Shown here: one piece after another, positions 8,423-15,940 of the stretch
Layout of the letters: every line of letters starts with the position of its first letter
Position numbering within the stretch: position 1 is the stretch's first letter
Assembly (NCBI RefSeq): GCF_026672275.1
Contig: NZ_JANQCD010000014.1
Span: 1-64,000 of the forward strand
Direction of reading: 5' to 3'
DNA from: Marinifilum sp. D737
Lineage (GTDB): Bacteria > Bacteroidota > Bacteroidia > Bacteroidales > Marinifilaceae
DNA: 64,000 nt
Notes under the pieces: model-generated
What the model saw: only the letters and a program-made list of their open reading frames with translations
Database searches by the model: none
What the model was told of the DNA's origin: nothing
Program-made: the position numbers and the translations under genes

Positions 8423-9508
8423 TCACTTATTTTCAGAATCATTGGCACATCTAACGACATCTACCTTGCCACCAAAATATTTATCCTTAAATCGTATAGC
8501 TACATTTACCAATGCAATTAAAACAGGTACTTCTACCAATGGTCCGATTACCGCTGCAAAAGCTACGCCCGAATTGATTCCAAATACCGCAATGGCTACA
8601 GCAATGGCCAATTCGAAATTGTTACTTGCTGCAGTAAAGGACAAGCTTGCTGTTTTCGAATATCCTGCCTTGAATTTGTGTCCCATAAAGAATGAGATCA
8701 GGAACATTACCACAAAGTAGATCACCAAAGGAATGGCAATACGCACCACATCGAATGGCAACTGCACAATGTATTCTCCTTTCAGGGAAAACATCACAAA
8801 AATGGTAAATAACAATGCAAACAAGGTAAGCGGACTAATTTTTGGAATGAATTTCTTCTGATACCAATCTTTTCCTTTTGCTTTGATTCCGAAGTAACGA
8901 GTAAGCATTCCTGCAAAGAATGGAATTCCAAGATATATTAATACACTCTCGGCAATATCGCCCATTGTTACATCCACTACCGAACCTTCAAGACCAAAAT
9001 ACTCAGGCAATACCGTAATAAACACATAAGCATATACCGAGAAGAACAGTACCTGGAATATGCTGTTAAAAGCTACCAATCCTGCAGCATATTCAGGATC
9101 TCCTTTGGCCAAATCGTTCCATACAATTACCATGGCAATACACCTTGCCAAACCAATCAAAATCAAACCAGTCATGTATTCAGGATAATCCTGTAAGAAA
9201 ACAATTGCCAAAGCGAACATTAAAGTTGGCCCCAACAACCAGTTCTGCACCAGGGATAAGATTAAGATCTTACGGTTTTTAAACACATCTTTTAACTCTT
9301 CATATTTCACCTTTGCCAATGGAGGATACATCATGATCACCAATCCTATGGCAATCGGAACGTTTGTTGTTCCCACCGATAGTTTATTCCAAAATCCAGC
9401 CATGGCAGGAAAAAAATAACCTGCTCCCACACCTATTGCCATTGCAGCAAAAATCCACAAGGTTAGGTATCTATCCAAAAAGGACAATTTTTTATTTAAA
9501 GATCCCAT
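8423..9508 (-). CDS. acr3: arsenite efflux permease ACR3
   Basis: A 361-residue polytopic inner-membrane protein with about ten transmembrane helices. It expels arsenite, As(OH)3, using the proton gradient. The ACR3 signature is clear: [13 protein letters not shown] with the essential Cys (C123), and the later helix with [12 protein letters not shown] carrying the conserved Glu. Length fits the family. Third gene of arsR-arsC-acr3, 74 bp downstream of arsC; its substrate is produced by that reductase. Confidence 0.95.
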   Translation of the reverse strand: MGSLNKKLSFLDRYLTLWIFAAMAIGVGAGYFFPAMAGFWNKLSVGTTNVPIAIGLVIMMYPPLAKVKYEELKDVFKNRKILILSLVQNWLLGPTLMFALAIVFLQDYPEYMTGLILIGLARCIAMVIVWNDLAKGDPEYAAGLVAFNSIFQVLFFSVYAYVFITVLPEYFGLEGSVVDVTMGDIAESVLIYLGIPFFAGMLTRYFGIKAKGKDWYQKKFIPKISPLTLFALLFTIFVMFSLKGEYIVQLPFDVVRIAIPLVIYFVVMFLISFFMGHKFKAGYSKTASLSFTAASNNFELAIAVAIAVFGINSGVAFAAVIGPLVEVPVLIALVNVAIRFKDKYFGGKVDVVRCANDSENK

Positions 9509-9582
9509 AATATTTAAGTATAAAGTTTAAAGTATTCGGAATTGAATAATTATTAATTACCAATTATTCATTCCCCTTTACC

Positions 9583-10008
9583 TTATGCTTTCTTTAAAAT
9601 GTATTCTTCATTGAATTTTGCAAAATCTCTTCTGATCTCATCACGAACACGACGGAATACATCAAAAATTTCTTCTTCAGTTCCTTCTGCATAAGCCGGA
9701 TCATCAAAACCAATATGAAGACGGGTTCCTACTGGTCCCAGGAATGCCGGACATGCATCTTTAGCACCACCACATACCGAAATCAAAAAATCAACACCCT
9801 CATCCAGGAATTCATCTACCATTTTCGGACGGTGAGAACTGATATCTATTCCAATTTCAGCCATCGCTTTAATCGCTAAAGGATGCACTTGATCTGCAAT
9901 CTTTGTTCCTGCAGATACAACTTCCAGTTCCGGATTAATATCTCTCAAAATTGCTTCACCCATCTGACTTCTACATGAGTTTCCTGTACACAACACCAAT
10001 ACTTTCAT
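9583..10008 (-). CDS. arsC: arsenate reductase, low-molecular-weight phosphatase type
   Basis: A 141-residue cytoplasmic enzyme reducing arsenate to arsenite. The CX5R phosphatase loop is C7-TGNSC-R13, and the two further redox cysteines are C79 and C86 in SVCGGAKDACPAF, the arrangement of the thioredoxin-coupled (S. aureus pI258/B. subtilis) class. A conserved Asp lies in GFDDPA. Between arsR (40 bp upstream) and acr3, matching pathway order. A second ArsC-like protein at 13437-13790 belongs to the unrelated Spx/glutaredoxin class. Confidence 0.96.
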   Translation of the reverse strand: MKVLVLCTGNSCRSQMGEAILRDINPELEVVSAGTKIADQVHPLAIKAMAEIGIDISSHRPKMVDEFLDEGVDFLISVCGGAKDACPAFLGPVGTRLHIGFDDPAYAEGTEEEIFDVFRRVRDEIRRDFAKFNEEYILKKA

Positions 10009-10048
10009 TTCTTATTTTATTTAAATCAGCTAAATAGCTGAGAATTTA

Positions 10049-10375
10049 TTAACAAATTTTATTATCATCAGGAGTTATTTCTTCGAATAAATTGCCAAAA
10101 ACTTGGTTTAATTTTTCGATTCCTTCTTTATTCAAGCAATACTTAATTTTCAAACCTTCCACGTCTCCCTGGATTAACCCAATAGACTTCAATTCCTTTA
10201 AATGCTGAGAAACCGTTGTTCTGCTTAGAGGTAAATAATCAGAGATATCACCGGAAATACAAGTTGGAGTCGAAGCTAAAAACTGTAATATGGCAATTCT
10301 CGCAGGATGAGACAGTGCTTTTGCCAATGAGGCAATTTCCTGCTGCTTTTCGTCAAATAATTCTAATTTCTTCAT
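10049..10375 (-). CDS. arsR: ArsR-family arsenic-responsive repressor
   Basis: A 108-residue winged-helix repressor from the ATG at 10375. An in-frame ATG 42 bp upstream (10417) is rejected because the -7 box of a perfect promoter (10404-10411) lies between the two, so the upstream codon would not be transcribed. The fold is typical: LAKALSHPARIAILQFL, recognition helix LSRTTVSQHLKEL, wing GLKIKYCL. The classic ELCVCDL metal site is absent; candidate arsenite thiols are C39 (TPTCISGDI), the wing Cys and the C-terminal Cys. First gene of the ars operon; presumably autorepressed and released by As(III). Confidence 0.92.
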   Translation of the reverse strand: MKKLELFDEKQQEIASLAKALSHPARIAILQFLASTPTCISGDISDYLPLSRTTVSQHLKELKSIGLIQGDVEGLKIKYCLNKEGIEKLNQVFGNLFEEITPDDNKIC

Positions 10376-10403
10376 AGTTCTCCATTGCTTATTTCTAATG
10401 TCG

Positions 10404-10434
10404 CAAACATACGTCATTAAATTAAAAGTGCAAA
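10404..10434 (-). promoter_or_regulatory. ars operon promoter
   Basis: On the minus strand TTTG (10434-10431), a 19-nt spacer and TATGTTTG (10411-10404) match the Bacteroidota sigma consensus TTTG-N19-TAnnTTTG exactly. The predicted start of transcription lies some 20 nt before the chosen arsR ATG. Confidence 0.85.
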
Positions 10435-10532
10435 CAGATTCCTAAAAATTTACAATTTATTAACACCGAGCCAAGTCTAAAGCCACACATCTCTTCACTC
10501 ATAACAAATTGAATATCACACCTACAAACTAA

Positions 10533-10565
10533 AAAAGGTCCTTCTCGCAATGAGAAGGACCTTTT
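10533..10565 (-). terminator. terminator of the yqhD operon
   Basis: A 14-bp perfect stem (AAAAGGTCCTTCTC / GAGAAGGACCTTTT) with a 5-nt loop and a T run on the minus strand, 20 bp past the alcohol dehydrogenase stop codon. Confidence 0.93.
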
Positions 10566-10585
10566 CTGTAAATTATCTTGATTGC

Positions 10586-11740
10586 TTACAATCTAGACTC
10601 TAATATTTCTGCAACATCTGCCGCTGCAACATCAGGCAACATTCCAACATAGCCACGCTCAATAAATCTTTTAGAAATGATATCAATGCTGTCTTGTCCT
10701 ACATTGTGATCTCCTAAACGAGTTGCAATGCCTACACTTTGGAAAAATTCTTCCGTTTTCTGAATTGCCAAAGTTTTTCTTTCTTCATCAGTCCCTTCCG
10801 TGATGTTCCAGATTCGTTCAGCATACTGCAATAATTTCTCACCACGTTGCTCTTTCAATTTGGTCAACAGTCCAGGAAGTACAATTGCCAAGGTTACGCC
10901 ATGATCAATACCATGGAAAGCAGTCAATTCATGACCAATCATATGAGTTGCCCAGTCACTCTTAACACCCATTCCAATCAATCCATTTAAAGCCATTGTA
11001 GCTGCCCACATTAAATTGGCTCTGTTTTCATAGTCAGGAGTTTCGCTAGCCATTGCTTTTGGCCCTTCCTCAATTAATGTCAACAATAATCCTTCAGCAA
11101 ATCGATCCTGAACAGGAGAGTTCACTGGGTATGTCAAGTACTGCTCCATTACATGTACATAAGCATCAACAATACCATTGGTAATCTGGCGCATTGGCAA
11201 TGAGTAGGTTGTTTCCGGATCAAGAACTGAGAATTTTGGGAATAACAATGGATTTCCAAAAGCCAATTTCTCTTTTGTTGCAGCCTTGGTAATCACACCA
11301 CCACTATTCATTTCCGATCCTGTAGCAGCTAAAGTTAAAACTGCTCCTAAATCTACTGCTTTTGTAATTTCAGCTCTTTTTGCCAAAATATCCCACTCAT
11401 CTTCTCCCTCGTAGTAAGTAGCTGCTGCAATAAATTTTGTTCCATCAAGAACCGAACCTCCACCTACAGGCAAAAGAAAATCAATACCTTCATTTCTTAC
11501 AATCTCAACTGCTTTCATTAAGGTTTCGAAATGTGGGTTTGGCTCAATCCCACCAAATTCTGTGATGTTATAATCTTTCAAAGCTTCCATAACCTGATCG
11601 TAAACACCATTTTTCTTGATGCTACCACCACCATAGGTCATTAGAATTTTTGCACCTTTAGGAATATGATTTCCTAGTTCTGCAATCTTACCTTTTCCAA
11701 ACAGAATTTTTACTGGATTAAAAAAATCAAAATTTTCCAT
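10586..11740 (-). CDS. yqhD: YqhD-like iron/zinc alcohol dehydrogenase (aldehyde reductase)
   Basis: A 384-residue cytoplasmic group III alcohol dehydrogenase. The nucleotide-binding loop is G93-GGS (PVGGGSVLDG). The divalent-metal ligands fall at D192, H196, H266 and H280, with the 4- and 14-residue spacings seen in FucO and YqhD. Known YqhD enzymes reduce short-chain and lipid-derived aldehydes with NADPH. It is 20 bp downstream of a DJ-1/Hsp31-like gene and divergent from a LysR regulator, the context expected for reactive-aldehyde defence. True substrate not shown by sequence. Confidence 0.9.
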   Translation of the reverse strand: MENFDFFNPVKILFGKGKIAELGNHIPKGAKILMTYGGGSIKKNGVYDQVMEALKDYNITEFGGIEPNPHFETLMKAVEIVRNEGIDFLLPVGGGSVLDGTKFIAAATYYEGEDEWDILAKRAEITKAVDLGAVLTLAATGSEMNSGGVITKAATKEKLAFGNPLLFPKFSVLDPETTYSLPMRQITNGIVDAYVHVMEQYLTYPVNSPVQDRFAEGLLLTLIEEGPKAMASETPDYENRANLMWAATMALNGLIGMGVKSDWATHMIGHELTAFHGIDHGVTLAIVLPGLLTKLKEQRGEKLLQYAERIWNITEGTDEERKTLAIQKTEEFFQSVGIATRLGDHNVGQDSIDIISKRFIERGYVGMLPDVAAADVAEILESRL

Positions 11741-11760
11741 CTTATTAAGTTTAATTATTA

Positions 11761-12432
11761 CTATTTCTTTTTCAATGCTTTTACAAGCTCTTTAGCCATT
11801 AATAAATCAGAAGCTGGATTTTGTCCGGTAATTAACCTTCCATCCACTACTACATATTCCTGCCAATTCGCCTTACAAGAGTATATTGCACCTTTTTCGA
11901 TTAATGCCGTTTCCAACAAGTAAGGCACTTTTTGATCTGTTCCTATTGCTAATTCTTCCTGGTTACTGAATGCTGTAAGCTGTTTGCCATTTACCAAATA
12001 ACTTCCATCACTTAGTTTTACATTTAATAAGCCTGCCCCACCATGACAAACAGCACAAACCACCCCATCATTCTCATAAATTTCTGAAGCTACTTTTGCG
12101 ATATCTTCATCAAAAGGGATGTCGAATACAGCTCCATGACCTCCTGGAAAATAAATGGCATCGTAGTTTTTTGCAGAAATATCTTTGGGATGATAGGAGT
12201 TCAGGAATTTATGCCTGGCATCTTTGTCTTTAAAAAAGGATTTTACTTTCGCATCATCCAAATCCAATTGTTTAACAGGAACTTCTCCTCCTTTGGGTGA
12301 TACAAAATCAATTTCAATTCCATTTTTTATCAAGTGAAAATATGGAAGGGCTACCTCCAGAACGTAACATCCCGACTCCCATCCTTTTTCATCTTTAAAA
12401 TGACTTGTTAATGCAAATAAAACTTTGGCCAT
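11761..12432 (-). CDS. DJ-1/PfpI (Hsp31-like) family protein
   Basis: A 223-residue cytoplasmic protein of the class I glutamine-amidotransferase-like superfamily. The nucleophile elbow is VCAVCHGGAGL with C129 followed by H130; E19 (KGWESG) matches the Glu that lowers the Cys pKa in DJ-1 and Hsp31. Length and the inserted segment (about 52-85) resemble Hsp31/HchA, which act as glyoxalase III and as protein chaperones under carbonyl stress. First gene of a two-gene operon with the aldehyde reductase, supporting a shared role in removing methylglyoxal-type electrophiles. Confidence 0.88.
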   Translation of the reverse strand: MAKVLFALTSHFKDEKGWESGCYVLEVALPYFHLIKNGIEIDFVSPKGGEVPVKQLDLDDAKVKSFFKDKDARHKFLNSYHPKDISAKNYDAIYFPGGHGAVFDIPFDEDIAKVASEIYENDGVVCAVCHGGAGLLNVKLSDGSYLVNGKQLTAFSNQEELAIGTDQKVPYLLETALIEKGAIYSCKANWQEYVVVDGRLITGQNPASDLLMAKELVKALKKK

Positions 12433-12453
12433 ACTTTAAAATTATTTTCACAA

Positions 12454-12484
12454 CAAAGGTATGCCTCATTTTTGTATTAATAAA
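12454..12484 (-). promoter_or_regulatory. promoter of the DJ-1/yqhD operon
   Basis: Minus-strand TACCTTTG (12461-12454) fits the -7 consensus. Nineteen nt upstream is TTTA rather than TTTG (12484-12481), a weakened -33 that would suit an activated promoter. The LysR-type palindrome starts 10 bp further upstream. Confidence 0.6.
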
Positions 12485-12493
12485 CTTATTCTT

Positions 12494-12511
12494 TTTATAC
12501 ATTTGTATAAA
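12494..12511. promoter_or_regulatory. LysR-type operator overlapping the regulator's own -7 box
   Basis: Perfect dyad TTTATAC-N4-GTATAAA, a T-N11-A LysR box. It contains TACATTTG (12498-12505), the plus-strand -7 element for the LysR gene, whose ATG is at 12527. Binding would repress the regulator and could activate the divergent operon. Confidence 0.7.
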
Positions 12512-12526
12512 TAAATTTATAGATGT

Positions 12527-13435
12527 ATGGTAAATCTGGAATGGTACAGGACATTTAAAGCGATATATGAGCAAGGAACACTAACCGGAGCGGCAGAAAT
12601 TCTGCTCATCACCCAACCAGGTGTAAGTCAACAACTCACTGCACTTGAAACTTATATGGGAGTTAAGCTGTTCGAGCGAAAACCCAGGAAAATGTTACCT
12701 ACTCCGCATGGAATACAACTTTACAACCAAGTTGAAGAAGCCATATTGCAGTTGGAAAAAACGGAAGAGAATTTCAAGCGAAAAAGCTTAATCAATCGTC
12801 CTACCGCCAGGGTAGGCATGTCGATCGAAATGTTTAACCATGCTTTTGCCAATATTCTAGATGATCTGGAAATGAATGTTGAGTTTACCTTTGGAGAATA
12901 TGAAGACCTTCAAGCCAAACTATTTGCCAAAAAATTGGATTTGACCATTACCACACTGCACCACAATTACCAGAATATAGAATACAAACACTTTTGCCAG
13001 GAGGCATTACTATTGGTAAGCAGCAAGCATCTGGATACCATCCCTTTTAACCGATTTGTTTACGAGAAAAAATTAGATGAAGCTGAGAAGTGGCTAAGCC
13101 AGCAAAACTGGTATTCCTACACTTATACAATGGAAACCATTAAATCGTTTTGGATGCAAAATTTTAAGAAAAAGCCTTATTTTAAACCTCGCTATGTGAT
13201 TCCCAATTTAAGTGGGATGCTACAATCGATTCAGTTGAACAAGGGGATTTGTATATTGCCTTCGAGTTTATGCCAGGAATTATTGGATAAAAAAGAAATT
13301 ATTGAAGTTTGGCAAGGTATAGAAACCACCTACTACAATAAATATTTTGCCATAAATACACAAAGCAAAAACCTGAAACAGGCAGAAGAAATCATAGAAA
13401 TCATTATTAATAACAATACATGTAAAACTCATTAA
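12527..13435 (+). CDS. LysR-family transcriptional regulator
   Basis: A 302-residue regulator. The N-terminal winged helix (about 1-60) carries the canonical FKAIYEQGTLTGAAEIL and TQPGVSQQLTALE and then KLFERKPRKMLPTPHG; the rest is a weaker, family-divergent effector domain (about 90-295). It is transcribed divergently from the DJ-1/yqhD operon and shares a 94-bp control region containing a perfect LysR box. It is followed after one base by a Spx/ArsC-like gene, so the two are probably co-transcribed. Regulation of the divergent operon by aldehydes is inferred. Confidence 0.9.
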   Translation: MVNLEWYRTFKAIYEQGTLTGAAEILLITQPGVSQQLTALETYMGVKLFERKPRKMLPTPHGIQLYNQVEEAILQLEKTEENFKRKSLINRPTARVGMSIEMFNHAFANILDDLEMNVEFTFGEYEDLQAKLFAKKLDLTITTLHHNYQNIEYKHFCQEALLLVSSKHLDTIPFNRFVYEKKLDEAEKWLSQQNWYSYTYTMETIKSFWMQNFKKKPYFKPRYVIPNLSGMLQSIQLNKGICILPSSLCQELLDKKEIIEVWQGIETTYYNKYFAINTQSKNLKQAEEIIEIIINNNTCKTH

Positions 13436-13436
13436 T

Positions 13437-13790
13437 ATGAAGAAAATTTATCATTTAAGCAGCTGCTCAACTTGCCAGAGAATTATAAAAGAATTGGATA
13501 TTGATTCAGATTTTGATTTGCAGGATATTAAAACGCAAAAAATAACTGAGGCCCAATTGGAAGAAATGAAAAATCTAAGTGGATCGTATGAAAGTTTATT
13601 TAGCAGACGAGCCATGAAGTATAAAGAACTAGGCCTAAAAGAAAAGGTTTTGAGTGAGGATGAATACAGAGATTATATCTTATCAGAGTACACATTTTTA
13701 AAACGTCCGGTACTTTTGATTGATGGAGAAATATTTGTAGGCAACGCAAAAAAAACGGTTGAGAATGCCAAAAAAGCATTGGGAAAGTAG
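13437..13790 (+). CDS. ArsC/Spx-family thiol protein
   Basis: A 117-residue thioredoxin-fold protein of the ArsC/Spx/YffB family. The redox pair is C10-STC-C13, followed by the family segment FSRRAMKYKELGL (R57/R58) and LKRPVLLID (R90). Both arsenate-binding-type arginine positions are present, but the third Arg of enteric ArsC is not obvious. The ATG begins one base after the LysR stop. With a separate arsC in the ars operon, it is more likely a stress-related thiol reductase or Spx-like factor than the main arsenate reductase. Confidence 0.82.
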   Translation: MKKIYHLSSCSTCQRIIKELDIDSDFDLQDIKTQKITEAQLEEMKNLSGSYESLFSRRAMKYKELGLKEKVLSEDEYRDYILSEYTFLKRPVLLIDGEIFVGNAKKTVENAKKALGK

Positions 13791-13864
13791 TAAAACAACA
13801 GAGAAATCTATTTTGTATTTTTCTGATTTAGTAATAACTTATGCAGTGCATAAAAATTAAATAA

Positions 13865-13885
13865 GGTGCAATTTGCATCTTTTTT
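13865..13885 (+). terminator. weak terminator after the LysR/Spx-like pair
   Basis: Six-bp stem GGTGCA/TGCATC (one G-U pair) with a 3-nt loop and six T residues. Another dyad, TTATGCAGTGCATAA, lies just upstream (13839-13853). Confidence 0.5.
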
Positions 13886-13916
13886 CGTTCTATCAGTAAC
13901 TTTAAAACTTTTACTT

Positions 13917-14261
13917 ATGCCATATTTAAAAGTTCAGACCAACCAAAGTTTCTCTAGCAAGAAACAACAAAGTTTTTTAAAAGAAAGCTCCGCATTAATC
14001 TCATTTGAGCTGGGTAAACCGGAAAAGTATGTAATGACAGCTTTCAAGCCCAAAATCGAGATGACATTAGGAGGTTCAGACGAACCTGTTGTATTTCTCC
14101 AGTTAAAAAGTATTGGTTTACCCGATACAAAAACCAAAGATTTATCAAGCAAATTTGCAAGCTTGGTTGAGGATCAGCTTAAAATTCCTAAAGATCGTGT
14201 TTATATTGAGTTTATGGATGTACCCAGAGGTTTCTGGGGGTGGAATGGGATTTTGTTTTAA
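13917..14261 (+). CDS. macrophage migration inhibitory factor (MIF)-like tautomerase
   Basis: A 114-residue protein from the ATG at 13917. This start is chosen because it places Pro at position 2, the catalytic N-terminal proline after Met removal; the frame is open upstream to 13866 but that extension is not MIF-like. Length equals animal MIF. Family landmarks are GKPEKYVM (Lys in the active site), MTLGGSDEP, LxSIG and RVYIEFMD with a late W-rich stretch. The CxxC motif of mammalian MIF is replaced (EPVVFLQL), so no thiol-oxidoreductase activity is expected. Bacterial role unknown; phenylpyruvate/dopachrome-type tautomerase activity is inferred. Confidence 0.9.
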   Translation: MPYLKVQTNQSFSSKKQQSFLKESSALISFELGKPEKYVMTAFKPKIEMTLGGSDEPVVFLQLKSIGLPDTKTKDLSSKFASLVEDQLKIPKDRVYIEFMDVPRGFWGWNGILF

Positions 14262-14387
14262 AAACATCCATGCCTGTTTCGTTCAAAAATAAAATTTCAG
14301 TTAATATTTTAACAATTAGATAAATTTTTATTGTTTTTATAAAAATTTTATACACCTTTACAACCGAAATAAAAATTGACGGTACAG

Positions 14388-14450
14388 ATGAGATTTACAT
14401 TTAAATACAAGAAGCAGAATAAACGCAATAAACAGTTGTTGTTTGTGTAA
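14388..14450 (+). CDS. lysine-rich leader peptide of the lysC-lysA operon
   Basis: A 20-codon open frame starting MRFTFKYKK, with lysine at positions 6, 8, 9, 12 and 15 (5 of 20), ending in TAA at 14448-14450. A strong terminator hairpin follows after 33 nt, and aspartate kinase starts 151 nt beyond the peptide. Short size, enrichment for the pathway product and position fit a transcription-attenuation leader. No ribosome binding site is expected in this phylum. No competing antiterminator could be drawn with confidence. Confidence 0.62.
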   Translation: MRFTFKYKKQNKRNKQLLFV

Positions 14451-14483
14451 TGTTGTAGAATAATGTAAAGCTTAAAAATATAG

Positions 14484-14513
14484 AAGCCTGCAGAAATTCT
14501 GCAGGCTTTTTTT
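14484..14513 (+). terminator. candidate attenuator terminator upstream of lysC
   Basis: AAGCCTGCAG / CTGCAGGCTT stem (10 bp, 5-nt AAATT loop) followed by seven T residues. It lies between the leader peptide and lysC, not behind another gene (the MIF-like gene ends 223 nt upstream), which suggests conditional termination. Confidence 0.8.
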
Positions 14514-14601
14514 AAACTCATCAGTTCAATTCGAAAATATCAATAAAAGCGAAACAATTAAACTCCCATTCAATTGGGATAACAAATTAAACTATTAACC
14601 A

Positions 14602-15912
14602 ATGAAAGTTTTAAAGTTTGGCGGTACTTCAGTCGGATCTCCTGAAAGAATTCAGAATTTGGCTCAATTGGTTCAGTGCGACGAACCAGTTATCATCGTT
14701 TTATCAGCTATGGCAGGAACCACAAATGCCCTGGTTGAAATCACTGAACTCCTTTATCGAAAGGAGATGGAAAAAGCGAGTGATCAAATTAGTAAGCTGG
14801 AGCAAGAGTATCGAAAACGAATCGAAGAATTATTTAGCACAGAAGATTTCAGAAGCAAAGGAAACGAGTTAATTACTTCGCATTTTAATTACATCAAAAA
14901 CTTTGTAAACAGAAGTTTTACTGCATTGCAGGAAAAGGCCATATTGGCTCAAGGTGAGTTAATTTCTACTGCCATGTTCCATTATTATTTATCGGAAATT
15001 GGTGTTGATTCTGCATTTTTACCAGCTTTAAACTTTATGAGAATCGATAAAGATGGTGAACCTGATTATTTCTATATACAGGAGAACCTGGAACGAATTC
15101 TTGCTGAAGAATCAGAGCACAAATTATTTATTACTCAAGGATTTATTTGTAGAAATGCCTATGGAGAAGTAGACAATTTAAAAAGAGGCGGAAGCGATTA
15201 CACAGCCTCATTGATCGGTTCTGTTTTGCAGGTTGATGAAGTTCAAATATGGACTGACATTGATGGTTTCCACAATAACGATCCAAGATATGTTGAGAAC
15301 ACATCTGCCTTAAAGCAATTGTCTTTTGATGAAGCGGCCGAGCTGGCATATTTCGGTGCAAAAATTATGCATCCATCCAGTATTATGCCATGTAAGTTAA
15401 AGAGTGTTCCGGTAAGGTTAAAAAATACGCTGAATCCTGAGGAAGAAGGTACCTTAATTACCGACGATGAAACCGGTATAGGAATTAAAGCCATTGCTGC
15501 AAAAGATGGAATTACCGCTGTGAAAATCAAATCTGGTCGAATGCTTTTGGCCTATGGTTTTTTAAGAAAAGTGTTTGAAATATTTGAAATCTATAAAACA
15601 CCTATCGATATGATTACAACATCGGAGGTGGCAATTTCTTTAACCATTGATGATGATAGCAGACTAAAAGAAATTGAATCGGAATTGGTAAAATTCGGAA
15701 ATGTTGAAATTGATGAAAACCAGTCGATCATTTGTATTGTTGGTGATTTTATTTCAGAGTCGACAGGAAGTGCTAAAAAAGTACTGGAAGCATTGGAAAA
15801 CATTCCTCTCAGAATGATTTCATACGGAGGTAGCAAGCACAACATATCTGTTCTTGTAAATCAAGAAGATAAAGTGTCGGCATTACAAGCTTTAAGCAGA
15901 AATTTATTTTAG
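14602..15912 (+). CDS. lysC: aspartate kinase
   Basis: A 436-residue cytoplasmic monofunctional aspartokinase, catalysing the first step of the aspartate pathway. The kinase domain opens KVLKFGGTSVGSPERI and contains FITQGFICRN and the nucleotide/substrate segment KRGGSDYTASLIG. Two ACT regulatory modules occupy about 300-436 (TTSEVAISLTID; ISYGGSKHNISVLV). Not fused to homoserine dehydrogenase. Followed after 28 bp by lysA, which makes it the lysine-branch isozyme; the Lys-rich leader upstream supports that. Confidence 0.95.
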   Translation: MKVLKFGGTSVGSPERIQNLAQLVQCDEPVIIVLSAMAGTTNALVEITELLYRKEMEKASDQISKLEQEYRKRIEELFSTEDFRSKGNELITSHFNYIKNFVNRSFTALQEKAILAQGELISTAMFHYYLSEIGVDSAFLPALNFMRIDKDGEPDYFYIQENLERILAEESEHKLFITQGFICRNAYGEVDNLKRGGSDYTASLIGSVLQVDEVQIWTDIDGFHNNDPRYVENTSALKQLSFDEAAELAYFGAKIMHPSSIMPCKLKSVPVRLKNTLNPEEEGTLITDDETGIGIKAIAAKDGITAVKIKSGRMLLAYGFLRKVFEIFEIYKTPIDMITTSEVAISLTIDDDSRLKEIESELVKFGNVEIDENQSIICIVGDFISESTGSAKKVLEALENIPLRMISYGGSKHNISVLVNQEDKVSALQALSRNLF

Positions 15913-15940
15913 ATTTTTACATTCAAAATTTAATTGAATC

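Noticed and set aside
8262-8720. 152-residue open frame on the plus strand
   Set aside because: It starts at the kinase stop, crosses the pyrimidine repeat and terminator, and then lies antisense to acr3.
10376-10417. Upstream ATG for arsR
   Set aside because: It lies upstream of the -7 box of an exact promoter and the extra residues do not resemble the family.
13437-13790. Calling this gene a second arsenate reductase of the ars system
   Set aside because: It belongs to the Spx/glutaredoxin-type class, lies in the LysR unit and not in the ars operon, and lacks one of the usual arginines.
14262-14601. Lysine riboswitch upstream of lysC
   Set aside because: The conserved five-helix L-box core could not be found; the Lys-rich peptide plus terminator explains the region better.
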